Below are positions 32,936 to 41,214 of a DNA stretch of 64,000 nucleotides, one piece after another. The stretch spans positions 1 through 64,000 of the forward strand of contig JBHOQX010000025.1 in NCBI GenBank assembly GCA_042408595.1, written 5' to 3'. The translations under genes and the position numbers were made by a program. Each line of letters begins with the position of its first letter. Position 1 is the stretch's first letter. The notes beneath the pieces were generated by a model, which saw only the letters and a list, made by a program, of their open reading frames with translations, did no database searches and had not been told where the DNA came from. The DNA is from JBHOQX01 sp042408595 (lineage in GTDB: Bacteria > Chloroflexota > Chloroflexia > Chloroflexales > Roseiflexaceae).

Positions 32936-32968
32936 GCTTTCGGCCCGCAATGCACCGCGGAGCGCCGT

Positions 32969-34306
32969 GTGACCACCGCGACGACACCCAGAGCTGCACC
33001 CCTGCTCGACGACCTGCGCCGGCTGTGCGCGCTGCCGAGTGGCCCGGAGGCCGGCGAGGCGCGCGCCGCGGCGGCCGGGTGCGTCGCCGAGCTGCTGCGG
33101 GCGCGCGGCATGCAGGTGGAGCTGCTCCCGACTCCGGGCGCGCCGGTGGTGATCGGCCGCCGCGCCGGGCGTTCGCCCGCGACGCTGCTGCTCTACCATC
33201 ACTACGACACGGCGCCGGCCGGCGCCTGGCGCGCTTGGCACCACGAGCCGTACGAGCTCGCCGAGCGAGACGACCAACTGTTCGCCCGCGGCGTTGCCGA
33301 AGGTAAAGGGCCGTTGTGTGCGCATCTGGCGGCGCTCGAGGCGCTGCTCGCCGCCGAGGGCGAGCTTCCCTGCGGCATCGTCGTGCTCGCCGAGGGCGAG
33401 GCGCTCGCCGGCAGTCCGAACCTCGGCGCCGTGGTCGCAGAGCGGCTGCCCCTGCTGCGCGCCGACGCATGCCTGGCGACCGGCGGCGAGCGCGGGGCGA
33501 ACGGCATCCCGCTGTGTTACGGCGGCGCCAAGGGCCTGCTGAGCCTGGCGCTCACCGCCGTCGGCGCGAACCAGCCGCTCGCCGCCGGGCTGGCCGCCAG
33601 CGCGCCGAACCCGCTCTGGCGCCTGGTCTGGACGCTTGGCCAGATCAAGAGCGACCAGGAAGAGATCCTGATCGATGGCTTCTACGATGATGTCGAGGGG
33701 CCATCCCGCGAGGACAACCAGCGGCTGCGAGACGTGACGCTGGACGAAACCGGCCGCCTCGCAGCCTGGGGCCTGGACGACTTCCTCTTCGGCATGCGCG
33801 GCGCCGCGCTCAACCGCGCCGAGTCCACGTTGCCGACCTGCAATGTCAGCGGTCTCACCGTCCAGCCGGCGGGCGATTTCGCGGCGATCCCAGTGGTCGC
33901 GACCGCGCGGCTGGACTTCCAGCTCGTGCCGCGGCAGCGCCCACAGGCCATTCTGGAGCGGCTGCGCAACCACCTGCGTAGCCGTGGCATCGAAGGCGTG
34001 ACGGCTGAACGGCTGCCGGGCGGCTACCCGGCAGCCAGCACCCCGTTCGATACACCCTTTGCGCAGCAGGTACGGCAGGCTGTCGAACAGACCTTCGGCG
34101 CGCCACCGCACTGGCTGCCGCTTGCGCCGACCGCGCTCCCGCTCTTCTTTCTGCGCGAGGCGCTCGGCCTGCCGGCGGTGGTCGTGGGGTGCGCGCGGGC
34201 CGCCAGCGCCACCAGCGGCCCGAACGAGCATATCCCGCTCGCCGATCTGCTGCGCCATGGCGAGCTGCTGATCGCGCTGATGCATGCGCTCGGCGATGGA
34301 CGGTAG
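32969..34306 (+). CDS. M20-family peptidase homologue lacking catalytic Glu pair
   Basis: A protein of 445 aa from GTG 32969, with GGAG at suitable spacing and an extended -10 just upstream; the frame runs further upstream but that part is antisense to the lipoprotein gene. M20 landmarks are the metal motif LLYHHYDTAPAGAW (HxD kept), ARGVAEGKGPL where GRGxxDDKG is expected (bridging Asp changed to Glu), and AEGEALAGSPNL where EGEEEIGSPNL is expected, so both catalytic/metal glutamates are lost. The final metal His in SGPNEHIPL is retained. A dimerisation (lid) domain is present at about 190-330. Peptidase activity is unlikely as written; a binding or altered role is inferred. Confidence 0.8.
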   Translation: MTTATTPRAAPLLDDLRRLCALPSGPEAGEARAAAAGCVAELLRARGMQVELLPTPGAPVVIGRRAGRSPATLLLYHHYDTAPAGAWRAWHHEPYELAERDDQLFARGVAEGKGPLCAHLAALEALLAAEGELPCGIVVLAEGEALAGSPNLGAVVAERLPLLRADACLATGGERGANGIPLCYGGAKGLLSLALTAVGANQPLAAGLAASAPNPLWRLVWTLGQIKSDQEEILIDGFYDDVEGPSREDNQRLRDVTLDETGRLAAWGLDDFLFGMRGAALNRAESTLPTCNVSGLTVQPAGDFAAIPVVATARLDFQLVPRQRPQAILERLRNHLRSRGIEGVTAERLPGGYPAASTPFDTPFAQQVRQAVEQTFGAPPHWLPLAPTALPLFFLREALGLPAVVVGCARAASATSGPNEHIPLADLLRHGELLIALMHALGDGR

Positions 34307-34342
34307 GTCGCGGCGGCACCCCCTTCGCTCCGCCTGCCCTGT

Positions 34343-34371
34343 TTGACAGCGCTCCGGCGCTATGCTAGCAT
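34343..34371 (+). promoter_or_regulatory. Promoter of the tRNA gene
   Basis: TTGACA (34343-34348) and TAGCAT (34366-34371) are spaced by 17 bp, ending 10 bp before the mature tRNA 5' end at 34382. Confidence 0.65.
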
Positions 34372-34381
34372 GACGACGAGT

Positions 34382-34458
34382 GCCGGGGTAGCTCAGATGG
34401 TTAGAGCGTGGGATTCATAACCCCAAGGTCGAGAGTTCGATCCTCTCCCCCGGCACCA
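34382..34458 (+). tRNA. tRNA-Met (anticodon CAT)
   Basis: The acceptor stem GCCGGGG pairs with CCCCGGC, the D-arm is GCTC-GAGC, the anticodon CAT is at 34416-34418 in loop TTCATAA, and the T-arm is GAGAG-TTCGATC-CTCTC. A and an encoded CCA follow. The first pair G-C makes it elongator-type rather than initiator. A CAT anticodon could also denote tRNA-Ile2 (lysidine-modified); identity cannot be settled by eye. One A-C mismatch closes the anticodon stem. Confidence 0.9.
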
Positions 34459-34461
34459 CCC

Positions 34462-34533
34462 GATTGCAGATTGCAGATTGTGCAGTGCAGGTTGTCAGCG
34501 GACAATCGCCGATCTGCGATCTGCAATCTTTTT
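34462..34533 (+). terminator. tRNA terminator made of GATTGCA heptamers
   Basis: Tandem GATTGCA units (34462-34480) pair with CGATCTGCGATCTGCAATC (34510-34528), 17 of 19 bp, and TTTTT follows at 34529-34533. This is an intrinsic terminator for the tRNA transcript built from a heptamer repeat. Confidence 0.7.
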
Positions 34534-34547
34534 CTGAGATCATCGCC

Positions 34548-35525
34548 ATGAGCGCCATCGTCGAAACGCACGACCTCACGCGCCGTTACGGCGCTACTCT
34601 CGCCCTCGATCATCTGAACCTCCAGATCCCCGAGGGCGCGATCTTTGGCTTCATCGGCCCGAACGGCGCCGGCAAGACGACGACCATGCGCATCCTCACG
34701 ACGCTGCTGCAGCCGACGAGCGGCGAAGCCACCGTTTGCGGCCATTCCGTTGCGGCCGACCCGCGTGGCGTGCGGCGGGCGGTCGGCTTTATGCCGGATT
34801 TCTTCGGCGTCTACGACAATATGAAGGCGTGGGAGTACCTCGACTTCTTCGGACGGTCATATGGCGTGCCGCCGGCCCGCCGTGCCGTGCTGATCGATGA
34901 ACTGCTGGCGCTGGTCGACCTCGGGCACAAGCGCGACGACTATGTGATGGGCCTCTCGCGCGGCATGAAGCAGCGCCTCAGCCTGGCGCGCACGATGATG
35001 CACGACCCGCAGTTGCTCATCCTGGACGAGCCGGCCAGCGGGCTGGACCCGCGGGCGCGCATCGAGCTGCGCGAACTGCTGAAGGAGCTGCGCGCGCTCG
35101 GCAAGACGATCATGATCAGCTCGCACATCCTGACCGAACTGGCCGAGATGTGCACCCACATCGCGATTATCGAGCGCGGGCGGCTGCTCGCCAGCGGCGA
35201 TGTGCAGGCCATCCTGCGCTCGCTCCAGCCGCACCGCACGCTCGAAGTGCGCGTGCTCGCCGGCGCCGCGCACGCCGAGGCGCTGCTGCGCAACCGCCCC
35301 GCTGTGCTGGCCGTTCGCCGCGCGGAGGAGCCGCCCGGCCAGGGCGACGCCCCGGCGGAGGACGCCCCGGCCACGCTGCTGGTTGATTTCACCGGCGACG
35401 AGCCTGGCATGGCCGGGTTGCTCGCCGCGCTGATCGGCGCGGGGGTCGGAGTCGTCCGCTTCGCCGAGCAGCACAGCGACCTGGAAGACATCTTCATGCA
35501 GGTGACGGAAGGACTCGTCCAGTGA
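34548..35525 (+). CDS. ABC transporter ATP-binding protein (ABC-2 exporter type)
   Basis: A protein of 325 aa from ATG 34548. It has Walker A GPNGAGKTTT (about 39-48), signature LSRGMKQRLSLAR, Walker B LLILDEPASGLDP and the switch His in SSHILTEL. The layout matches the DrrA/NatA/CcmA class that powers ABC-2 exporters. The C-terminal region (about 225-325) is the usual accessory part ending SDLEDIFMQVTEG. It is paired with the permease gene at 35722, although 196 bp of repeat-like DNA lie between. The substrate is unknown. Confidence 0.9.
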   Translation: MSAIVETHDLTRRYGATLALDHLNLQIPEGAIFGFIGPNGAGKTTTMRILTTLLQPTSGEATVCGHSVAADPRGVRRAVGFMPDFFGVYDNMKAWEYLDFFGRSYGVPPARRAVLIDELLALVDLGHKRDDYVMGLSRGMKQRLSLARTMMHDPQLLILDEPASGLDPRARIELRELLKELRALGKTIMISSHILTELAEMCTHIAIIERGRLLASGDVQAILRSLQPHRTLEVRVLAGAAHAEALLRNRPAVLAVRRAEEPPGQGDAPAEDAPATLLVDFTGDEPGMAGLLAALIGAGVGVVRFAEQHSDLEDIFMQVTEGLVQ

Positions 35526-35721
35526 GGTGCATAGGGGAGCATGCAACCTGCAGCGTCGCCTGCGTTGGAAGACCCAGCAACACCCACTCGCCCGGAGAGG
35601 ATGTTCGAAACACCCTCTTGGGAGGACCGCTGGCCTCAAGAACTTTTTCCCTGCCCGGCCCAACGGCTGTAACTCTGCATCCTGCATGTTGAACTCAGAA
35701 CTCCCTGACAGGGGGCCGCCG
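35526..35721. repeat. Repeat-like insertion between ABC ATPase and permease
   Basis: These 196 bp contain CATGCAACCTGCAG (about 35547) and its inverted partner CTGCATCCTGCATG near 35676-35690, plus AACTCAGAACTCC phrasing at 7-bp steps. The frame through it is open but has no protein-like features. It separates an ATPase-permease pair that is normally tightly linked. Confidence 0.5.
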
Positions 35722-36639
35722 ATGCCCGAACTCAATCCCGTACTTGTGAAAGAGCTGCGCGGCCGGATGCGCGGCGCGCGGGCCTTTGTGCTGCTGACGG
35801 TCTACCTGATCATCCTGAGCCTGGCGATGCTGCTGCTGTACACCGCCGTCGCCAGCAGCGCCGGGACGGACCTGAACGCCGGGCGGCGGATCGGGCAGGC
35901 GCTCTTCTATGGCATCGCGGCGGTGGCCTTGATCGAAGTCTGCGTCATCACGCCGGCGCTAACTGCCGGCAGCATCGCCGGGGAGAAAGAGCGGCAGACG
36001 TATGACCTGCTCGTCTCATCGCTCCTCTCGCCATGGCAGATCGTCCTGGGCAAGCTGGGCGCGGCGCTGGCCTTCGCGCTGTTGCTCATCCTGGCCGTCG
36101 TTCCGCTGATGAGCCTGGCGTTCCTGTTCGGTGGGGTCAGCCTGGCGCAGGTGATCATCCTGCTGGCCGGCCTGGTGGCGACGGCTGTGTTCTATGCCTG
36201 CGTCGGCCTCTTCTGGTCGGCGGCGATGCGCAGCACGCTGGGCGCGAACAGTTTCGCGCTGGGAACGATCATCGCCATGCTGCTTGGTATCCCCTTCATC
36301 GCGGTGGTCTTCACCCTGATCTTCGGTTCGAACAGCCGTTTCTGGAGCGACTCGCCGCTCATCGTCTATCTCGGCAGCGCGTTCATCTCATCGCACCCGT
36401 TCATCGCGCTGTTGATCAGCGATCAAAGCATCCGGGACGGGCGGGGGGTGTTCTTCAGTTCGGTCTCGCTGCAGAACGGGCAGCTGCTGGTACCGAGTCC
36501 GTGGCTAACATTCATCGCCCTGGCGCTGCTCTTCAGCCTGGCGCTGATCCTGCTGAGCGTGCGGCTGCTGCGGCCGGGCGCGGGGCAGGAGGCGCCACGC
36601 GGGCGGGCTGGCAAGAGCGCAGAAGAAGCGACCCCATGA
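35722..36639 (+). CDS. ABC-2 type transporter permease
   Basis: A protein of 305 aa from ATG 35722 with GGGGG upstream. Six hydrophobic helices are visible. PELNPVLVKELRGRMRGARAFVLLTVYL at the N-terminus is typical of ABC-2 permeases, as is ITPALTAGSIAGEKERQTYDLLVSSLLSPWQIVLGKL (coupling helix region), seen in pieces here. It forms the membrane part of the exporter with the ATPase at 34548. The C-terminal tail is disordered. Its stop overlaps the start of the epimerase gene (ATGA). Confidence 0.88.
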   Translation: MPELNPVLVKELRGRMRGARAFVLLTVYLIILSLAMLLLYTAVASSAGTDLNAGRRIGQALFYGIAAVALIEVCVITPALTAGSIAGEKERQTYDLLVSSLLSPWQIVLGKLGAALAFALLLILAVVPLMSLAFLFGGVSLAQVIILLAGLVATAVFYACVGLFWSAAMRSTLGANSFALGTIIAMLLGIPFIAVVFTLIFGSNSRFWSDSPLIVYLGSAFISSHPFIALLISDQSIRDGRGVFFSSVSLQNGQLLVPSPWLTFIALALLFSLALILLSVRLLRPGAGQEAPRGRAGKSAEEATP

Positions 36640-37577
36640 CACACAACCCTGTGGCGGATCGGCCGGTGCTGGTGACGGGCGGCGCCGGGTTCATCGGCTC
36701 GCATGTGGTGCGGCAGCTTGTGGGCGCCGGTGCACAGGTGCGCGTGCTAGACGACATGAGCAGCGGGCGGCCCGAGAACCTGGGCCCGGCGCTGGCGCGG
36801 GTCGAACTGATCGAAGGTGATATCTGCGATTTAGCGGCTGTCCGGCGCGCGGCGGAAGGCGCGGCGATCATCATCCACCTGGCGGCGATGGTCTCGGTCG
36901 TCCAGTCGGTCGAGGAGCCGCTGCGCGCCCAGGCTGTCAACGCGACCGGGACGCTTAACGTCCTCGAGGCGGCGCGGGCGGCCGGCGTGCAGCGCGTGGT
37001 GCAGGCGTCATCGTGCGCGGTGTATGGAGAGCCGGAGCGGCTGCCGGTGGATGAAACTACGCCGCCTTGCCCGCTCTCACCCTATGCCGCGACCAAGCTC
37101 GCCGCCGAGCAGGCCGGCCAGCTTTACACCCGGCTGTATGGCCTGGAGACCGTCGCGCTACGCTTTTTCAATGTGTACGGCCCCCGGCAGGACCCGACCT
37201 CGCCGTATGCCGCGGCGGTGCCGCGTTTTATCGCGGCGCTGCGGGCCGGCCGCCAGCCGACCATCTATGGTGATGGGCGGCAGACGCGCGATTTCGTCTA
37301 CGTTGGCGATGTGGTCCGCGCGCTATGGACGGCGGCGACCGCGCCGGGGATCGCTGGCGAGGTCTTCAACGTCGGGCGCGGCGAGTCGGTGAGCGTGGTC
37401 GCGTTGGTCGAAACGCTCTGCGACTTGCTTGGCGTGCCATGCAGGCCGGCATTCGCCCCGCCGCGCCCGGGCGAGGTGCGCCACTCGCGCGCTGATGTCG
37501 CGCGCTTCGCCGCGCGCGCCGGCTTCTGCGCGACGACCGGCCTGCGCGAGGGGCTGCACGAGACGCTTTCATTGTAA
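36636..37577 (+). CDS. NAD-dependent sugar epimerase/dehydratase (GalE-like SDR)
   Basis: A protein of 313 aa starting at the ATGA overlap with the permease gene. Extended-SDR motifs are intact: TGGAGFIGSHVVRQL (nucleotide-binding), IIHLAAMVSVVQSVEEP, the catalytic Ser in VVQASSCAVYG and YAATK (Tyr/Lys). FFNVYGPRQDPTSPYAAAVPRF and YGDGRQTRDFVYVGDVV are typical of UDP-glucose 4-epimerase and related enzymes. It probably makes a nucleotide-sugar for the polysaccharide locus that starts with wzm 9 bp downstream. Confidence 0.9.
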   Translation: MTHNPVADRPVLVTGGAGFIGSHVVRQLVGAGAQVRVLDDMSSGRPENLGPALARVELIEGDICDLAAVRRAAEGAAIIIHLAAMVSVVQSVEEPLRAQAVNATGTLNVLEAARAAGVQRVVQASSCAVYGEPERLPVDETTPPCPLSPYAATKLAAEQAGQLYTRLYGLETVALRFFNVYGPRQDPTSPYAAAVPRFIAALRAGRQPTIYGDGRQTRDFVYVGDVVRALWTAATAPGIAGEVFNVGRGESVSVVALVETLCDLLGVPCRPAFAPPRPGEVRHSRADVARFAARAGFCATTGLREGLHETLSL

Positions 37578-37586
37578 AAACGGACG

Positions 37587-38438
37587 ATGGCGACACTCAC
37601 ACCGACGCGCGTATCCGGCGTGCTCCATGTGCTGAACCCACTGACGCTCGCCGACAACCTATGGCGCAACCGCGATCTCATCCGGCAGTTCACCCGCCGG
37701 GAGATCCAGGGGCGCTACCGCGGCTCGTTCCTCGGCCTCTTCTGGTCGTTCATTAACCCACTGGCGCTGCTGCTGATCTACACGTTTGTCTTCGGCGTCA
37801 TCTTCAAGTCGCGCTGGCCGCAATCCACGAACAACACCCTGGGCGCGTTCGCGGTCACGCTCTTCTGCGGGCTGACGGCCTTCAACATCTTCAGCGAGAC
37901 GGTCAACCGCGCCCCTGGCCTGATCGTCGGTGTGCCGAATTATGTCAAAAAAGTTATCTTTCCGCTCGAGATCCTGCCGGTCAGCACGCTGGGCGCCTCG
38001 CTGTTCCACGCCGGCGTCAGCCTGCTCATCCTGCTGGCCGCCAGCGTCGTGATCAACGGCACACTGCACTGGACGGTGGTGCTGCTACCGCTGGTGGCCG
38101 TGCCGCTCGTCTTCCTCACGCTCGGCGTGGCGTGGTTCCTGGCGAGCCTGGGGGTCTTCATCCGCGACATCGGGTATGCCATCGGGCTGGTCGTCCAGGT
38201 GCTCTTCTTCCTCACGCCGATCTTCTACCCACTCGACGCGGTGCCGCCGGCCTTCCGCCCGCTCATCCTGGTCAACCCGCTGGCCCCGGTCGCGGAGAAC
38301 TTCCGCCGTGTCATCATGTGGGGCGATCTGCCGAGCTGGCGCGGACTGGCCCTGTGGATCCTGATCACCGGGGCGGCGATGGTCCTGGGATACGCCTGGT
38401 TTATGAAGACCAAGAAGGCCTTCGCGGACGTCATCTGA
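37587..38438 (+). CDS. wzm: Polysaccharide ABC exporter permease Wzm
   Basis: A protein of 283 aa with six TM helices. LIRQFTRREIQGRYRGSFLGLFWSFINPL is the signature of O-antigen/teichoic-acid type exporters, read in pieces; FVFGVIFKSRWP, YVKKVIFPLEILPV and FFLTPIFYPLDAVPP are also typical. It moves undecaprenyl-linked polysaccharide across the inner membrane with Wzt. The GC-rich base composition matches the flanks, unlike the distal part of wzt. Confidence 0.92.
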   Translation: MATLTPTRVSGVLHVLNPLTLADNLWRNRDLIRQFTRREIQGRYRGSFLGLFWSFINPLALLLIYTFVFGVIFKSRWPQSTNNTLGAFAVTLFCGLTAFNIFSETVNRAPGLIVGVPNYVKKVIFPLEILPVSTLGASLFHAGVSLLILLAASVVINGTLHWTVVLLPLVAVPLVFLTLGVAWFLASLGVFIRDIGYAIGLVVQVLFFLTPIFYPLDAVPPAFRPLILVNPLAPVAENFRRVIMWGDLPSWRGLALWILITGAAMVLGYAWFMKTKKAFADVI

Positions 38439-38444
38439 GCCGCC

Positions 38445-38473
38445 TTGCACGGCGCGCGGCGGTGTGCTATAAT
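38445..38473 (+). promoter_or_regulatory. Promoter upstream of wzt
   Basis: TTGCAC (38445-38450), a 17-bp spacer and TATAAT (38468-38473, preceded by TGC) form a strong promoter with an extended -10. It lies between the wzm stop and the wzt start, so the locus has an internal promoter. Confidence 0.75.
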
Positions 38474-38522
38474 CGCCCGCCGCAGCGAGGACGCCACGCC
38501 GACGGCATCCAGCGGATGCCCG

Positions 38523-41210
38523 ATGGCTCTATTCGGTATGCAGATTTACGAGACAGCCGAACCGACGCCCATCACCGAAGCGAGCGACGACGCTCGCCCC
38601 CCTGCGCCCCCTTCCGACGCCGACATCGCCATCCGCGTCAGCGGAGTCGGCAAGATGTACCGCATCTATGACCGCCCGCAGGATCGGCTGAAGCAGATGC
38701 TGTTCTGGCGCTTCGGCCGCAGCTACGGCCGCGAGTTCTGGGCCCTGCGCGATGTGTCCTTCGAGGTGCGCAAGGGTGAGACGGTGGGGATCATCGGGCG
38801 GAACGGCAGCGGCAAGAGCACGCTGCTGCAGATCATCGCCGGGACGCTGGCGCCGAGCGAGGGCGAGGTGCGCGTCAACGGGCGTGTCGCCGCGTTGCTG
38901 GAGCTGGGCAGCGGCTTCAACCCGGAGTTCACCGGCCGCGAGAACGTCTTCCTCAACGGGGCTATCCTGGGCATCAGCCACGAGGAGATGGAGCAACGCT
39001 TCGACGACATCGCGGCGTTCGCGGATATCGGGGAGTTCATCGACCAGCCGGTGAAGCTGTACAGTAGCGGGATGGTTGTGCGGTTAGCATTTGCAGTGCA
39101 GTCGCACGTCGCTCCCGATATACTGATTGTCGATGAAGCGCTAGCAGTGGGGGATATTGCGTTTCAGGCGCGCTGTCTTGAAAGGATCAAGAAACTGACC
39201 GAACATGGCGTTACAATCGTATTTGTTACGCATGACATCGGAACCTTTCAGAACCTATGTACTTATGGGTATCTCCTTCACAATGGAGCATTGTTTAGCA
39301 GCGGGCGACCTGTCCAGGTTGCGATGCAGTACTATGAACTGATGCGCGAGGATGAGCATGCGCGTCAGCGTATTGCTGCCGATCCGAAACGGGTTGATGA
39401 GGTTCGCGAAGAGCAGCAGCGTCGTGAGGAGGCTATTCGCGGTAAAGGAGCGAAAGGGGAGTATCGATTCGGCACAGGCGCTGCGAGGATCGTTGATTAC
39501 TATGTTTTGGACGGTGATGGGTGCGAAACGTCTACTTTGTATGTCGGCAAACCTTTTCGTGTTGTGACAACGATCGAGTTTTATGATTATGTCAAAAATA
39601 TTGCGATTGGGATTATGTTTCGTAATGCGCAGGGGCAGAACCTGATGGGAATGCACTCCTATGTCGAGCATCGCGTTAATTTCGGTCCGCGCGATGCTGG
39701 CGATCGGTTGGAGATCGGCTGTGAACAGATGATGCTCCTCAACCCCGGCGATTATCTGCTTCATATCAGCATCGCTGATTGCCGCAGCGATTATGACTTT
39801 ACCAGCCTTGACTATCGCAACAACCTGACAAAAGTGACGGTGGTTGGCAAGCCGCTTGGGTATGGGCTGATCCATACCACGCCGCTGTTCTGGACCGGCG
39901 GCAGGACTCCGGCGCAAACCTGGCAGAGTATGGCTTGGAAATCGTGGCAGGAGTGGACGCTGGAGTGCTGCCGGACACTGGCATCCCATGCGCGCCGCAT
40001 TCTCGAAATTGGCGGTCAAGGCGCAGAACTAGCGCCATTCCTCGCCGAGGGAGATCGCCGATTGACAACGCTGGACTTTCCAACCGGCGATATCTGTCGT
40101 CCAACGCCATACCCCGACGGCGCGTTTGACCTGATCGTGTGCAAGATGACCTTCGAGCACCTGTATGATCCCTTTGCCGCCGCCGCAGAAATCACGCGCT
40201 TGCTGGCGCCTGGCGGGGTGGTGCTGCTGTCAACCGTCTGGTCATGGCGCTACCATACAGCGCCGGGGTTCGACGATTATTGGCGATTTTCGACCGCTGG
40301 TCTGGCGCAACTCTTTCCGCGCCTCTCTATTATCGAAACCGGATATGACCTGGAAGATCGCCGGAAAGATTGTCGCCTCGACGGAGTGCCGGTCGATCAG
40401 CTCGGTGGATGGCGCGAACACTGGTATGTGTATCTTGTTGCGCGCAAGCCGCTTCTCGACATTCCCGCAGCGACTGCGGAAGCGGCGTATCGTTTTCCGC
40501 GTTGTGTGCTCGACTATACGCTTGACGATGTTAAAAGAACGTATGAGGCGATCCTCGCCGCACCTGAGTTGCAACCGCGCATCGAAGAGATTATGCGCCA
40601 TACGAATGAGGAAACAGCGGCGTTGCGCATCGCCAGCGGTGTGGGGGAGGAGCGCGCCTGGCCCGGTGATCCCCGTTTCAGGGCGATCGGGTATGATCGA
40701 ATAATGCTGGGACGCTACGCCTTCGCAGGCGCGATGTTTTGTCGTGGCGCTGAAGTGCTCGATACCGGTTGCGGATTGGGATGGGGCGCATTTCTGATAG
40801 CGCGCTTTGCGCGCCGGGTGACCGCCTTCGATTGCGATCCGCGCCTGGAGTCGTTCTGCCGCACGATCTGGCCTGCTGAAAACATCACCTGGCGTACCGG
40901 CGATATGCGTGATCTGTCGTTTCTTGGCGATGAGCGCTATGATGTGGTGCTGGGCATGGAAGTCGTTGAGTACTTCACGCGCGACGACAGCGAGCGTTAT
41001 CTTAATGAAGTGGCGAAGGTGTTGCGCCCCGGCGGCGTGTTTGTTGCTACATTGGCGTTTCCGGCGAGCGCGGATGAAGCGCAGGCAATGGTAGCGATCA
41101 ATCCGTACTATCTGCATATATTCACTCGCGATGAGATGCTCAACGTGCTTCGCCGACGTTTCAGCAATGCGACAATCATCGGCAACTGGATGATCATTGC
41201 GGTGAGATAG
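38523..41210 (+). CDS. wzt: Wzt ATPase with C-terminal glycan-binding domain and two methyltransferase domains
   Basis: A protein of 895 aa from ATG 38523. The ABC ATPase (about 35-285) has Walker A GRNGSGKST (92-100), signature YSSGM (180-184) and Walker B LIVDEAL (201-207). Residues 315-445 are the Wzt C-terminal immunoglobulin-like domain that recognises the O-antigen end. A class I methyltransferase-like domain follows (about 475-640; ILEIGGQG, weak SAM loop, DLIVCKMTFEHLYDP), and a second one at 690-895 (VLDTGCGLGWGAF, YDVVLGMEVVEYF). Capping methylation is known to set chain length in some Wzt systems, so coupled methylation and export is a reasonable inference. GC content drops sharply near base 39060 (residue 179), at the signature motif. 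Confidence 0.9.
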   Translation: MALFGMQIYETAEPTPITEASDDARPPAPPSDADIAIRVSGVGKMYRIYDRPQDRLKQMLFWRFGRSYGREFWALRDVSFEVRKGETVGIIGRNGSGKSTLLQIIAGTLAPSEGEVRVNGRVAALLELGSGFNPEFTGRENVFLNGAILGISHEEMEQRFDDIAAFADIGEFIDQPVKLYSSGMVVRLAFAVQSHVAPDILIVDEALAVGDIAFQARCLERIKKLTEHGVTIVFVTHDIGTFQNLCTYGYLLHNGALFSSGRPVQVAMQYYELMREDEHARQRIAADPKRVDEVREEQQRREEAIRGKGAKGEYRFGTGAARIVDYYVLDGDGCETSTLYVGKPFRVVTTIEFYDYVKNIAIGIMFRNAQGQNLMGMHSYVEHRVNFGPRDAGDRLEIGCEQMMLLNPGDYLLHISIADCRSDYDFTSLDYRNNLTKVTVVGKPLGYGLIHTTPLFWTGGRTPAQTWQSMAWKSWQEWTLECCRTLASHARRILEIGGQGAELAPFLAEGDRRLTTLDFPTGDICRPTPYPDGAFDLIVCKMTFEHLYDPFAAAAEITRLLAPGGVVLLSTVWSWRYHTAPGFDDYWRFSTAGLAQLFPRLSIIETGYDLEDRRKDCRLDGVPVDQLGGWREHWYVYLVARKPLLDIPAATAEAAYRFPRCVLDYTLDDVKRTYEAILAAPELQPRIEEIMRHTNEETAALRIASGVGEERAWPGDPRFRAIGYDRIMLGRYAFAGAMFCRGAEVLDTGCGLGWGAFLIARFARRVTAFDCDPRLESFCRTIWPAENITWRTGDMRDLSFLGDERYDVVLGMEVVEYFTRDDSERYLNEVAKVLRPGGVFVATLAFPASADEAQAMVAINPYYLHIFTRDEMLNVLRRRFSNATIIGNWMIIAVR

Positions 41211-41214
41211 AATC

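Noticed and set aside
32468..32968. Longer N-terminus of the M20-like protein
   Set aside because: The upstream part of the frame is antisense to the lipoprotein gene; a GTG with ribosome-binding site and an extended -10 just upstream fit a start at 32969.
34382..34458. Initiator tRNA-fMet
   Set aside because: Position 1-72 is a G-C pair and the anticodon stem lacks the GGG/CCC pattern of initiators.
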